NCBI RefSeq assembly: GCF_015234275.1
Contig: NZ_JADGII010000005.1
Length of the DNA: 64,000 bases
Direction: 5' to 3' (one strand)
Origin: Prosthecochloris ethylica
GTDB taxonomy: Bacteria > Bacteroidota > Chlorobiia > Chlorobiales > Chlorobiaceae
Both the position numbers and the translations under genes were made by a program. The notes below the pieces were generated by a model. It ran no database searches. It worked only from the letters and a program-made list of their open reading frames with translations, and was not told where the DNA came from. How positions within the stretch are numbered: position 1 is the first letter of the stretch; each line of letters begins with the position of its first letter. This document shows positions 44,942 to 54,091 of the stretch, one piece after another.

Positions 44942-47878
44942 ATGAGCAGTCATCCTCCCCGCCGACGTAAGGGACAGCAGCCGGATACGATGGCAAACAT
45001 TGCCTGGAAAACGGTTTTCGAGGCAATCGGTCATCCGACCCTCGTGCTGGACTCGTCATACCGGATACAAGCTGCCAACAATGCGGCATCGGCACTCTTC
45101 GGACGTTCACCCAGGCAACTCGAAGGGCTTCACTGCTATCGCCTTTTTCATGAATCCTTCCATACTCCTGAAAACTGTCCGCTGAACAAGGTGTTCGAAA
45201 CAGGGAAACCTGAGTCAGGCATCATGAAAGCGGAAGCACTTGACAGATATTTTCTGGTTTCCTGCACACCGGTCGTTCAGGAAGGAGCAGGCGTACAGCA
45301 TGTCGTGCATATTTCGACCGATATTACCGATCGCGTCAATGCCGAACACGCGCTCAGGAAAAGCGAATCGATCCTCAATACCCTCACCGATATCATCAAC
45401 TCCCTCCAGAACACCGATGGTTTCGAAACCAGCATAACCAACGCCCTGTCAAGAATCGGGGCGCTGCTTGGAATCAGCCGTACCTATATTTTCGAAAATC
45501 ACCGGCAGAACGGGGAGCTGTTGACCTCGCATCGTTATGAATGGACAGCGGAAAACATCGAAGCCCAGATTGACAACCCGGAACTCGTTGACTTTTCGTA
45601 CAAGCAGAGCGGATTCGAGCGATGGATAAACATCCTTGAAACGAGAGGCATTATTTCAGGGACAGTGCAGAGCTTTCCCGACGACGAGAAAGTATTTCTG
45701 GAATCGCAGCAGATCCGATCGATTCTCGTAATTCCGATCCACGTCGATAACAACTGGTGGGGCTTTATCGGTTTTGACGACTGTCTGCAGGCACGGTCAT
45801 GGTCAGGCATTGAAATCGATACCCTGAAATCAGTCGCCGGTGCACTCGGCACGGCAATCCTCCTCCAGCGCTCGATACAGACGCTGAAAGAGAGCGAAGC
45901 CCGCAACCGGGCCATGCTCAATGCCATGCCGGATATGCTGTTCGTGCTTGACCGTGACGGCCGGTTTCTTGACTATCACGCCTCGATTGACAGAGAGTTC
46001 TACCGACCACCAGATGATTTTCTCGGCAAGACCATCCACGACATTTTTCCCGATGATATCGCATCCGACATTGCGGCGCTGCTTGAACAGGTAACAGGTT
46101 CCGGCATGCCGTCAGTGTACAACTATGAACTCAGCGTGAAGGGCTCGCTGAAGTACTATGAAGCACGCATAGTCCCTCTCGGTCATGACCGGACCCTGAA
46201 TATCATCCGTAACATCACCCGTGAAAAAAAAGCCGAAGAACAGCTCCTGTCGATCAACAGGGCCCTTGAACAAGCTTCGCGCAAGGAGCGGGAACTTGCC
46301 CGGCAGGCAGAAGCGGCAAACAGGGCAAAAAGCGAGTTTCTCGCCAATATCAGCCATGAAATACGCACCCCGATGAACGGAGTGGTCGGCATGACCGGGC
46401 TCCTGCTTGACACAGAGATGAACGATGAACAGCGAAAGTATGCCACGACCATCGACAACAGCGCCCGGTCCCTGATGAACCTGATCAACGACATTCTCGA
46501 CCTCTCGAAGATCGAGGCAGGAAAACTGGAATTCAAGATACAGGAGTTTGACCTGCAGGAACTGCTCGACGACCTCTGCGATTCACTGGCTATCCAGGCC
46601 GAACAGAAAGGCCTTGAATTTATCTGCTCCCCGGCACCGGGCATGCCGGTTCTGCTGAATGGAGATCCCGAGCGGCTCCGGCAGATACTGATCAACATCG
46701 TCGGCAATGCCATCAAGTTTACCAGGGAAGGGGATGTCGAAGTCCGTGTCAGGGAAGAATCACGCCGAGACCGGAACGTCACACTGCATTTTACCGTCCG
46801 GGATACCGGCATCGGAATTCCGGAAGAAAAACGGCAGACGCTGTTTGAAAAATTCACCCAGCTGGATGCCTCCACGACACGTGAATTCGGCGGCACCGGC
46901 CTGGGGCTGTCAATATCCCGTGAACTCGTGCACATGATGAATGGCAATCTCGGTGTACACAGCGCACCCGGAAAAGGGTCACTGTTCTGGTTTACCGCTG
47001 TCTTCGACCTCCAGGAACCTTCGACATCCCCCGCCACACATCGGCACCCTGCCGGGTTCACCGCTTCGCGGGTACTGATTGTCGACGACAACACCAGGAG
47101 CCGCAGGCACCTTGCACGATTGCTGGAATCCTGGGGCATGCAGATACACAACGCGGCAAACGGACATGAAGCGCTCCGCATCCTTGAAGACGCAGACGGA
47201 ACCACACCGTGTGTCGATCTCTGTATCATCGACAGGCAGATGCCCGGCATGGATGGCCTGGCACTGGCAGACGACCTGCGCAGACAGTACGGAAAACAGT
47301 GCCCGAAGCTTGTGCTCCTGACCTCCATGGCCGACAATGCCCGATTGCAGAACCCGCAGGATATCGGTTTCGATGCCTGGCTCCACAAACCGGTACAGTG
47401 CAGGAAACTTGAACACGTTCTTGCTTCGCTTTCGATGCCCCGGCACAGTTCTCTTTCGCCCGAACCCCTGCAGGAGAAAAACCAGGGGAAGAACCCCCCA
47501 ACGCATGACGCACGGATCCTCGTTGTCGAAGACAACCTGGTCAACCAGCAGGTCGCACTGCTGATGCTGAAAAAAGCGGGGTTCAGGGCAAATGCTGTCC
47601 CGAACGGCAGGGATGCCCTGACATCCCTGCAATCCATGCCGTACGATCTTGTCCTGATGGATATACAGATGCCGGTCATGGACGGGCTGGAGGCGACAAG
47701 GCTGATCCGTTCCGGCTACGAGGGAATACGGACTGACATCCCGATCATTGCCATGACTGCCCACGCCATGCAGAGCGACAGGGAGAACTGCCTCGCAAAC
47801 GGAATGAACGATTACATTTCCAAGCCGGTCGATCCCGCGCGACTGGAGGCGATGATACAGCGATGGCTGTCCCGGTAG
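44942..47878 (+). CDS. Hybrid sensor histidine kinase (PAS-GAF-PAS-HisKA-HATPase-REC-REC)
   Basis: A 978-residue soluble hybrid kinase without clear membrane segments. An N-terminal PAS domain (about 20-130) contains the HCYRLFHESFHTPENCPL cysteine pattern. A GAF domain (about 150-310) and a second PAS domain (about 315-425) follow. HisKA has His472 in SHEIRTPMNG, and the ATPase has GNAIKF, DTGIGIP and GGTGLGLSIS. Two receiver domains have phospho-acceptors Asp764 (IIDRQMPGMDG) and Asp907 (LMDIQMPVMDG). There is no C-terminal HPt domain and no response regulator next door, so the partner is elsewhere. The signal is unknown; a haem, redox or small-ligand input through PAS/GAF is possible. The start is uncertain; ATG 44990 is an alternative. 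Confidence 0.9.
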   Translation: MSSHPPRRRKGQQPDTMANIAWKTVFEAIGHPTLVLDSSYRIQAANNAASALFGRSPRQLEGLHCYRLFHESFHTPENCPLNKVFETGKPESGIMKAEALDRYFLVSCTPVVQEGAGVQHVVHISTDITDRVNAEHALRKSESILNTLTDIINSLQNTDGFETSITNALSRIGALLGISRTYIFENHRQNGELLTSHRYEWTAENIEAQIDNPELVDFSYKQSGFERWINILETRGIISGTVQSFPDDEKVFLESQQIRSILVIPIHVDNNWWGFIGFDDCLQARSWSGIEIDTLKSVAGALGTAILLQRSIQTLKESEARNRAMLNAMPDMLFVLDRDGRFLDYHASIDREFYRPPDDFLGKTIHDIFPDDIASDIAALLEQVTGSGMPSVYNYELSVKGSLKYYEARIVPLGHDRTLNIIRNITREKKAEEQLLSINRALEQASRKERELARQAEAANRAKSEFLANISHEIRTPMNGVVGMTGLLLDTEMNDEQRKYATTIDNSARSLMNLINDILDLSKIEAGKLEFKIQEFDLQELLDDLCDSLAIQAEQKGLEFICSPAPGMPVLLNGDPERLRQILINIVGNAIKFTREGDVEVRVREESRRDRNVTLHFTVRDTGIGIPEEKRQTLFEKFTQLDASTTREFGGTGLGLSISRELVHMMNGNLGVHSAPGKGSLFWFTAVFDLQEPSTSPATHRHPAGFTASRVLIVDDNTRSRRHLARLLESWGMQIHNAANGHEALRILEDADGTTPCVDLCIIDRQMPGMDGLALADDLRRQYGKQCPKLVLLTSMADNARLQNPQDIGFDAWLHKPVQCRKLEHVLASLSMPRHSSLSPEPLQEKNQGKNPPTHDARILVVEDNLVNQQVALLMLKKAGFRANAVPNGRDALTSLQSMPYDLVLMDIQMPVMDGLEATRLIRSGYEGIRTDIPIIAMTAHAMQSDRENCLANGMNDYISKPVDPARLEAMIQRWLSR

Positions 47879-47890
47879 TCAACCAGCCGC

Positions 47891-48358
47891 TCAGATCTGC
47901 CGGAACAGGTTCACCATCTCGATAGCGGCCAGCGCGGCATCGAACCCCTTGTTGCCGGCCTTGGTGCCGGCCCGTTCGATAGCCTGCTCGAGGTTATCGG
48001 TGGTCAGAACGCCGAACGTCACCGGAATCATGGTTTCAAGCCCTGCCTGGGCAATCCCTTTTGCCGCCTCCGCTGCAACCACGTCATAATGGCTTGTCGC
48101 TCCGCGAATAATGGCACCCAGCGTAATCACCGCATCGTAGCGGCCGGAGACCGCTGCTTTTTTTGCGACTGCCGGCAGTTCGAAAGCACCCGGGCACTTG
48201 CAGATCTCGATATGCTCTTCGGCCCCGCCGTGCCTCACGATGCAGTCAATAGCACCTTCGACAAGCTTCTGGCCGATAAAGTCGTTGAAACGTGACACCA
48301 CGAGCGCAAAACGCATGTCACGCGCTTCGAGCGTTCCTTCTCTCGTATTCACAGGCAT
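47891..48358 (-). CDS. ribH: 6,7-dimethyl-8-ribityllumazine synthase
   Basis: RibH joins 5-amino-6-ribitylaminouracil and dihydroxybutanone phosphate in riboflavin synthesis, usually as a 60-mer or pentamer. The 155-residue product has VVSRFNDFIGQKLVEGA, CPGAFELPAVAKKAA and LGAIIRGATSHYDVV, all standard. It is alone among flavin genes here, following the GmhA-like gene by 19 bp. Confidence 0.96.
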   Translation of the reverse strand: MPVNTREGTLEARDMRFALVVSRFNDFIGQKLVEGAIDCIVRHGGAEEHIEICKCPGAFELPAVAKKAAVSGRYDAVITLGAIIRGATSHYDVVAAEAAKGIAQAGLETMIPVTFGVLTTDNLEQAIERAGTKAGNKGFDAALAAIEMVNLFRQI

Positions 48359-48377
48359 AACTAATGGAATTAATCAG

Positions 48378-49031
48378 TTAACAATGCGGCGGGCAGTAGC
48401 CCAGAATCCGCTCAATACAGTCGATCAACACATGACCGACAGCAATATGGCACTCCTGTACACGGTCGGCACCGCCGCTGTACGGCACGACTACCGATAG
48501 ATCGGCTTCGGCAGCGATACGCCCTCCATCGCCGCCAAGCAATGCCAGGGTATGGAGATTGTGCTGCCTGGCGTAACAGAGCGCGCGCCGAACGTTTTCA
48601 CTGTTACCGCTTGTCGACAGCCCCAGGACGGCATCCCCGGGCCGGCCGTATGCTTCGACAAGCCTGCGAAACACATCGTCATACCCGAGATCGTTGGCAC
48701 CTGCGGTAAGCGCACAGGTATCGGCAGTGAGTGCTATCGCCGGCAGGGCCTGGCGCTCTACACTGCTGCGGTAACGGATGGTCAGCTCTGTCGCAAGGTG
48801 CTGGGCATCCGCCGCGCTCCCGCCGTTTCCGCACAACAGGAGTTTACCGCCGCGCTCGAACACTCCTGCAACAAGTCGCGCCATCTCTGCGATCGTGTCA
48901 CCGTCCCGTTCAGCGACCTGCAGCTTCAGTCGCGCACTGAAATCGAGCGCGGAGCGGACGAGAGCGCCGAGGTCCGGCCGCCGGTTGAGGTCGTCAGATG
49001 TATTCGCTGTCATCCCGGATTCACATTTCAT
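48378..49031 (-). CDS. gmhA: SIS-domain phosphosugar isomerase, GmhA-like
   Basis: A 217-residue SIS protein close to sedoheptulose-7-phosphate isomerase, the first step to ADP-heptose for lipopolysaccharide. Typical signatures are LLLCGNGGSAADAQHLATELTIRYR, GLSTSGNSENV and the C-terminal ECHIAVGHVLIDCIE. DiaA, a DnaA-binding relative, shares these motifs, so the assignment to GmhA is probable rather than certain. The start may be ATG 49031 or 49013. It lies just upstream of ribH on the same strand. Confidence 0.8.
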   Translation of the reverse strand: MKCESGMTANTSDDLNRRPDLGALVRSALDFSARLKLQVAERDGDTIAEMARLVAGVFERGGKLLLCGNGGSAADAQHLATELTIRYRSSVERQALPAIALTADTCALTAGANDLGYDDVFRRLVEAYGRPGDAVLGLSTSGNSENVRRALCYARQHNLHTLALLGGDGGRIAAEADLSVVVPYSGGADRVQECHIAVGHVLIDCIERILGYCPPHC

Positions 49032-49172
49032 GCCATAACATCAAGGCGGTAATATACATAAAAATACCCGAGAAGATGATCTGCCCGAACACACAACCTG
49101 TTGAGCGGAACCCACCTTTTTTCATACTTTAGAGAAAGAACAAGCCTGAGCAACCCGATGGAGCCCCGGAAC

Positions 49173-50039
49173 ATGAAAAAAATCCTGGTCCCGACCGATT
49201 TTTCACGCCAGTCCGAAAGCGCACTGGATGTAGCAATCAGCATCGCCCGCAAAAGCGGAGCGGAGCTGCATCTCTTTCACGTCATCGAAACACCGGAATA
49301 CCCTGAAATCACCGATATCATGGCCTATCAGAGCCTGGGTAACGCCAACATTCTCGATTCGATCGAGGAAAAACTCAAGACGCTGTCAGAATGCCCTGCC
49401 TGCAGTGATCTTCAGGTGAGTTACTCTGTTGATTTCTCCTCACCGTATGAAAAGATCGTTCGTAAAGCCGAAAATGATGGCTATGAGCTTATTGTCATCG
49501 GTTCTCATGGCAAGAAAGGCGTGGACAGGTTTCTTGTCGGATCAACGACCGAAAAAGTCATTCAGCACGCATCCTGCCTGGTGTTGACCATCAAGGAGCC
49601 TCTCAGCTACTTTGCCCCTTCAGACATTGTGTTCGGGTCGAATTTCTACGGAGAAATCGCACGAGGCTTCAAGGCATTGCAGGATTTCGCGGCACTGTAC
49701 GACTCAACGATACACCTCCTGAAAGTCAACACCCGGAACCACTTCGAAACAACCCGCTACAGCCGTCAGCTGATCGAAACGTTCGCCGCCGAACAGGAGC
49801 TGAACAACTACACGGTCACCATCTACAACGATGACAGTGAAGAAGAGGGAATCCGTCATTTTGCCGAGGACGTCGGCGCCGACATGATCTGCGTGCCAAC
49901 CCACGGAAAAACCGGCATCTCGCATCTCGTCTCCGGCAGCATAGCCGAAAACGTTTCGGGGCAGGCATTCCGGCCCGTACTGACGTACAGAATACAGCCT
50001 GTCAGGATTTCCTACGGGGTGATCGGTCCGTTCAGGTAG
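49173..50039 (+). CDS. Universal stress protein with two UspA domains
   Basis: A 289-residue tandem UspA protein. Domain one starts MKKILVPTDFSRQSESALDVAISIA and has the ATP-binding motif GSHGKKGVDRFLVGST; domain two (about 145-289) has PTHGKTGISHLVSGS, a close variant. I chose ATG 49173 because GGAG lies nine bases upstream and MKKILVPTDFS is the usual family start; 49158 and 49101 are upstream options. Such proteins bind ATP and act in stress or growth arrest by unclear means. It is monocistronic and convergent with the channel gene. Confidence 0.88.
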   Translation: MKKILVPTDFSRQSESALDVAISIARKSGAELHLFHVIETPEYPEITDIMAYQSLGNANILDSIEEKLKTLSECPACSDLQVSYSVDFSSPYEKIVRKAENDGYELIVIGSHGKKGVDRFLVGSTTEKVIQHASCLVLTIKEPLSYFAPSDIVFGSNFYGEIARGFKALQDFAALYDSTIHLLKVNTRNHFETTRYSRQLIETFAAEQELNNYTVTIYNDDSEEEGIRHFAEDVGADMICVPTHGKTGISHLVSGSIAENVSGQAFRPVLTYRIQPVRISYGVIGPFR

Positions 50040-50052
50040 TACGACGACATGA

Positions 50053-50865
50053 TCAACCCAGCGGCTTACCGCACTCCTTGCAGAACTTCGCATCGCTGTC
50101 ATGCTCGATACGCTCGCAGCACGAGGTGCCGCATGGCAGCCCGCTCCTGATCTGCTCGTTCATCGATGCCATTTCCGCCGAGACGATACCGGTTGGCACG
50201 GCGAGGACACTGTAACCGACAATCATCAGCAGCGAAGCAAGCATCCTGCCGGGAACGGTCTGGGGGGAAATATCGCCGTATCCCACGGTGGTAATGGTCA
50301 CAATTGCCCAGTACACCCCTTCGGGAATGCTGTGGAACCCGTGTTCCTCTCCTTCGATCAGGTACATGAGAGCCCCGATGATGCTGACGGTGACCAGAAT
50401 GAAAAACAGGAAAAACAGGATCTTGCGGCTTGAAGCCAGAAGCGCCTGTTTGACATACTCCCCTTCCCTGACGAACTTCACAAGCTTCAGCAACCTGAAA
50501 ATTCTCAGGACCCGGAAAAACCGGATCACAAGCAGATACTGGGTTCCCGGGAAAAAAAGGCTGAAATACGTCGGCAGGACCGACAGCAGGTCAATGATGC
50601 CGAATGCGCTGCGCATGTAACGAAACCTGTTGGACGCGACATAGACCCTCATGAGATACTCGACCGTAAAGATCAGGGTGAACACCCATTCAAGCACGTA
50701 AAACAATCCGCCATACGCGGCATGAATCGATGCCACGCTGTCAAGCATCACAATCACCACGCTCAGAATAATAACAGCGATCAGCCCGAGATCGAACAAC
50801 CGCGCAGGAAGCGTGTTGTAATCGAAAATGATGTGGCCCAGCTTCTCTTTCAAGGTGTTTGGCAC
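50053..50865 (-). CDS. Voltage-gated-type potassium channel with C-terminal zinc-ribbon-like tail
   Basis: A 270-residue ion channel of the voltage-gated superfamily. S1-S4 occupy about residues 20-130, with an Arg-rich S4 (VIRFFRVLRIFRLLKLVKF), and the pore helix is followed by the K+ filter TTVGYGD and S6 (LLMIVGYSVLAVP). After S6 a short soluble tail ends with cysteine pairs (CGTSCCER and CKECGKPLG) spaced like a zinc ribbon. The start is GTG 50865. It probably moves K+ across the cytoplasmic membrane. It lies downstream of hemE but is separated by a terminator. Confidence 0.87.
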   Translation of the reverse strand: MPNTLKEKLGHIIFDYNTLPARLFDLGLIAVIILSVVIVMLDSVASIHAAYGGLFYVLEWVFTLIFTVEYLMRVYVASNRFRYMRSAFGIIDLLSVLPTYFSLFFPGTQYLLVIRFFRVLRIFRLLKLVKFVREGEYVKQALLASSRKILFFLFFILVTVSIIGALMYLIEGEEHGFHSIPEGVYWAIVTITTVGYGDISPQTVPGRMLASLLMIVGYSVLAVPTGIVSAEMASMNEQIRSGLPCGTSCCERIEHDSDAKFCKECGKPLG

Positions 50866-50894
50866 GATGGTCAGGATTAGGGTTTCCGTACAGA

Positions 50895-50935
50895 GAAAAA
50901 AAAAGCTCCGCTTTACCGAAAAAATAAAGCGGAGC
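50895..50935 (-). terminator. Terminator of hemE
   Basis: On the minus strand GCTCCGCTTTA/TAAAGCGGAGC (50905-50915 with 50925-50935) forms a perfect 11-bp stem with a 9-nt loop followed by about ten T (50895-50904 are A on the plus strand). It is one of the clearest terminators in the window. Confidence 0.93.
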
Positions 50936-50961
50936 CGAGAGAAAGAAAAGTCAAAGCGCCC

Positions 50962-52017
50962 TCAGTGGTACTTGGTACTCTCCTCCCTGACGAAATCGAC
51001 GAGACACTTGAGATTGTCAGGATCGACATCGGGCAGGATTCCGTGACCGAGGTTGAACACATGACCGGATTTCTGCGTATGCTGGCCGAACTGCTTGAGA
51101 ATCTTCGCTGCTTCAGCCTTGATGCGGTCATGTGTGCCATACAGAATTGTCGGATCCATGTTCCCCTGGAGGCAGACGCGATCCTGAAGCTCCTTGCGGG
51201 CTTTGGCGATGTCGATATTCCAACCGAGGCCCATGGCGTCACACCCCGTCTCGGCAATATCGGACAGGATGGTATTGCAGTCTTTCGAAAACACGATAAC
51301 CGGTATGTCGGGATACTTGGTTTTTACCGCCTGTACGCTCTCTTTGATATACGGAAGCGCAAACTCACGATAATCATCCTCCGAAAGAGCACTTGCCCAG
51401 GAATCGAAAATCTGTACCGCATCGGCGCCGGCATCGATCTGCATGAGCAGGTAATCGGTAATAACTCTCGAAATTTTGCTCAGGAGCATGTGGGCCATCT
51501 GCGGTTCGCGATAGAGCATTTTTTTGGCGAACGCATAGTTCTTCGAACTGCCCCCTTCCACCGCATAGGTAAAGAGCGTCCATGCCGCGCCGGAAAAACC
51601 GATCAGAGGTACGCGATTGTCAAGCTCTTTTTTGGTCAGCCGGATAGCGTCGAGAACATATCCCAGTTTTTCCTCGATGTCAGGATCGATGAGTCGATCG
51701 ATATCGACCTGTGAGCGGATCGGAGGGTTGAGCCGGATACCCTTGGACTCGATAATCTGGACATCCATGCCCATAGCTTCATTGACGACAAGGATATCGG
51801 AAAAAATGATCGCCGCATCGACGCCAATGATGTCAACGGGCTGAATGGTTACCTCGGCCGCCAGTTCAGGAGTTTTACAAAGCGTGAGAAAATCTGTTTT
51901 TTCCCTGATCGCACGGTACTCCGGAAGATATCGCCCGGCCTGACGCATAACCCAGATCGGCGTTCTCGGTACCGGCTGCCGCTTTAACGCCCGCAGAAAA
52001 AGATCGTTTTTGAGCAT
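50962..52017 (-). CDS. hemE: Uroporphyrinogen decarboxylase
   Basis: HemE removes four carboxyl groups from uroporphyrinogen III to give coproporphyrinogen III, on the path to haem and the bacteriochlorophylls. From ATG 52017 the product has 351 residues and begins MLKNDLFLRALKRQPVPRTP, with the active-site signature PIWVMRQAGRYLPEYR. GFSGAAWTLFTY and the C-terminal LGHGILPDVDPDN are also typical. ATG 52026 and a start at 52059 are in-frame alternatives without a better ribosome site. Confidence 0.96.
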   Translation of the reverse strand: MLKNDLFLRALKRQPVPRTPIWVMRQAGRYLPEYRAIREKTDFLTLCKTPELAAEVTIQPVDIIGVDAAIIFSDILVVNEAMGMDVQIIESKGIRLNPPIRSQVDIDRLIDPDIEEKLGYVLDAIRLTKKELDNRVPLIGFSGAAWTLFTYAVEGGSSKNYAFAKKMLYREPQMAHMLLSKISRVITDYLLMQIDAGADAVQIFDSWASALSEDDYREFALPYIKESVQAVKTKYPDIPVIVFSKDCNTILSDIAETGCDAMGLGWNIDIAKARKELQDRVCLQGNMDPTILYGTHDRIKAEAAKILKQFGQHTQKSGHVFNLGHGILPDVDPDNLKCLVDFVREESTKYH

Positions 52018-52140
52018 GCAATGCATAGGTTTAAAATGTTGTATGGAAAGACACCTCACCAGTTGTCGAGCATCGAGGGGTGAGAAGTTGTCGATGAAAG
52101 TGCAAAACTAAGCTTTTTTAGCCGTTTTTTAAAATATAAC

Positions 52141-52172
52141 GGCCCCCTGCAGCGCCTGTGCTGCAGGGGGCC
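52141..52172 (-). terminator. Terminator of the sdhABE operon
   Basis: A perfect 13-bp GC-rich stem (52141-52153 with 52160-52172, arms GGCCCCCTGCAGC and complement) with a 6-nt loop starts 13 bp after the sdhE stop. On the minus strand it is followed by the AT-rich GTTATATTTTAAAAAA. Confidence 0.85.
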
Positions 52173-52185
52173 TCCTACCCTTCGC

Positions 52186-53034
52186 TCAGGTAACGATATG
52201 GCGTTTGATCCCCAGCTGACGGGGAGTGTAGCCAAGAGCGAGACCGACCATCTCTGAAAGATGGAAGACCGGGATGGATGCTGTAACCGATGCCTGCTTC
52301 AGAGCCTTGGACTGATACCCGTCCAGAACGGTGTGACAAAGCGGGCAGGGGGTGACAATAAAGTCAGCCTTGCGCTCGATCGCTTCCTCAAGCGCTTCGG
52401 CCGCAACATTGAGCGACTCTTCCTCAGCCACCAGCAACGTATGGAAACCGCAGCACTTGTTCTTGTGGTCATAGTCGATCGTCCTGCCGCCGAGGGCCTC
52501 GATCAGCTGGTCAAGAGACGATGGTTCGAGCGGATTGTCCTTGCCGAGCACGGTTGACGGTCGCAGGATATGGCAGCCGTAAAACGGAGCGATCGAGTAG
52601 TTCTCCAGCGGAACCTTCACCTTGCTTCTGATCTCGTCAAGCCCGACATCTTCAACCAGTACCCAGAGCAGGTGCCTGACTTCCGATGTCCCCTTGTACT
52701 CGAGTCCTTCTTTTTTGAGTATGGCATTGACCTCATCACGAAGCTCCGGTGACTCATCGAGTCGTTTCTTTGCACTTCTGATCGTGAGGAGGCAGGTATT
52801 GCACGAGGTCACGAGGTCGAGCCCCAGCTTCTCAGCATAGGCGATATTGCGTGCATTGACAAGAGCGAAATGTTTCGGACTGACGTAATCCAGGTTGCTC
52901 CCGCCACAACAGACGCTCTCGTGCATCCGGACAAACTCGAGCCCGAGATCATGCTGCCAGAGCTCAAGAGACCTGTCCACCTCTTTCGTCATAGCCTCGT
53001 TGATACAGCTGAGGTAATATGCGTAGCGCTTCAT
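52186..53034 (-). CDS. sdhE: CCG-domain subunit of E-type succinate dehydrogenase/fumarate reductase
   Basis: A 282-residue protein with two cysteine-rich CCG domains (CCGGSNLDY then SCNTC in the first half; CCGFHT and CPLC in the second), related to HdrB of heterodisulfide reductase. In E-type succinate:quinone oxidoreductases this protein replaces the usual haem b membrane anchor. There is no classical transmembrane helix, so membrane binding would be by amphipathic helices, as proposed for this class. The gene is the third of sdhA-sdhB-sdhE (17-bp gaps). Here sdhE means this anchor subunit, not the flavinylation factor of the same name. Confidence 0.85.
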   Translation of the reverse strand: MKRYAYYLSCINEAMTKEVDRSLELWQHDLGLEFVRMHESVCCGGSNLDYVSPKHFALVNARNIAYAEKLGLDLVTSCNTCLLTIRSAKKRLDESPELRDEVNAILKKEGLEYKGTSEVRHLLWVLVEDVGLDEIRSKVKVPLENYSIAPFYGCHILRPSTVLGKDNPLEPSSLDQLIEALGGRTIDYDHKNKCCGFHTLLVAEEESLNVAAEALEEAIERKADFIVTPCPLCHTVLDGYQSKALKQASVTASIPVFHLSEMVGLALGYTPRQLGIKRHIVT

Positions 53035-53051
53035 ACCGCTATTCTCCAGAT

Positions 53052-54074
53052 TTATTTTTTATGATCCTTCTGCTCACGTTTCACCCGACTGGTCATCTCG
53101 TTAAACTCCTCGCGGAATTTCCTGATACCTTTCGAGGCCTTGACAAGCGGCGGCGGCGGTGGAGTCCTGCGCTTCATCACCATTTTGAACGCCATCGGCA
53201 GAAGATTTTTGAGTGTCCATCCAAGCCCGTTGGTCCTGACCGGAAGGGTAGCTTCGACAAGCTTGCCTTTTTTGGCGATATCCTCCATGAACGCTTCGGC
53301 ATGGCGGGCACCGCTGGTATCCCTGACGCCGCGCTCGGCAATCGCCTCTTCACGGATACCGTGGATGGCATCCATAATCGGAATGCTTTTGACGCATGTC
53401 TCCTGGCAACGGTAGCAGTGGGTACAGTCCCATACACCGTGGTCCTTGACCAGCTCGGCCATGCGCTTGTCATGAATACCGTCACGGCTGTCGACGTTCA
53501 TCCGGTGTGACTTCAGCAGAATAGCCGGAGCGACATACTCCTTGTTGGCCCGGAGAATGGAGCACTCGGACATGCATGACGCACAGAGAATACAGTCGGT
53601 CGATTTATCGTACTCCTTGAACTCCTCTTCCGAAATCAGGAACTCCTTTTCGCCCATTTTGCTCTCGGGCATGGTCGATTCAACCCAGTTCGAATACTTC
53701 TTCATCTTGTCGACCATCGGGTCCATGTCAACAATCAGATCCTTGATATGAGGCATGTTGCGCAGTGGCTCGACCTTGATCACATCAGGGACCTTGCACT
53801 TCTCGAGCTCGTCCCAGACCTGGGTCGTACAGGCCAATTTCGAAATACCGTTGATTCTCATGCCGCAGGAACCGCAGATACCTGCCTGACAGAACGCCCT
53901 GAAGCTGACCGTGGGATCAACCTGTTCCTTGATGTAGTTCAGCGCCCTGAGAACGGTAATACCTTTTTCGACCGGTATGGTATAGTCATCGAAATAAGGC
54001 TTGTTATCAACCTGAGGGTTGAACCGAAGGACCCGGAACGTCACGTCCCTCATTTCTTCTTTATGCTCTCCCAT
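53052..54074 (-). CDS. sdhB: Succinate dehydrogenase/fumarate reductase iron-sulfur subunit
   Basis: Carries electrons between the flavin and the membrane subunit. The 340-residue product has an N-terminal [2Fe-2S] domain with CQAGICGSCGMRINGISKLAC and a C-terminal ferredoxin-like region with CILCASCMSEC and CTHCYRCQETC. It is longer than the 230-260 residues of classical SdhB, with about 70 extra C-terminal residues ending in a basic tail (PPPPPLVKASKG and after). In a green sulfur bacterium the complex should run as fumarate reductase in the reductive TCA cycle. Confidence 0.93.
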   Translation of the reverse strand: MGEHKEEMRDVTFRVLRFNPQVDNKPYFDDYTIPVEKGITVLRALNYIKEQVDPTVSFRAFCQAGICGSCGMRINGISKLACTTQVWDELEKCKVPDVIKVEPLRNMPHIKDLIVDMDPMVDKMKKYSNWVESTMPESKMGEKEFLISEEEFKEYDKSTDCILCASCMSECSILRANKEYVAPAILLKSHRMNVDSRDGIHDKRMAELVKDHGVWDCTHCYRCQETCVKSIPIMDAIHGIREEAIAERGVRDTSGARHAEAFMEDIAKKGKLVEATLPVRTNGLGWTLKNLLPMAFKMVMKRRTPPPPPLVKASKGIRKFREEFNEMTSRVKREQKDHKK

Positions 54075-54091
54075 AGCTCCGTCTTCGTAAA

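Noticed and set aside
52018..52059. Upstream hemE start codons
   Set aside because: No better ribosome site, and the family N-terminus begins at MLKNDLFL; kept only as an alternative.
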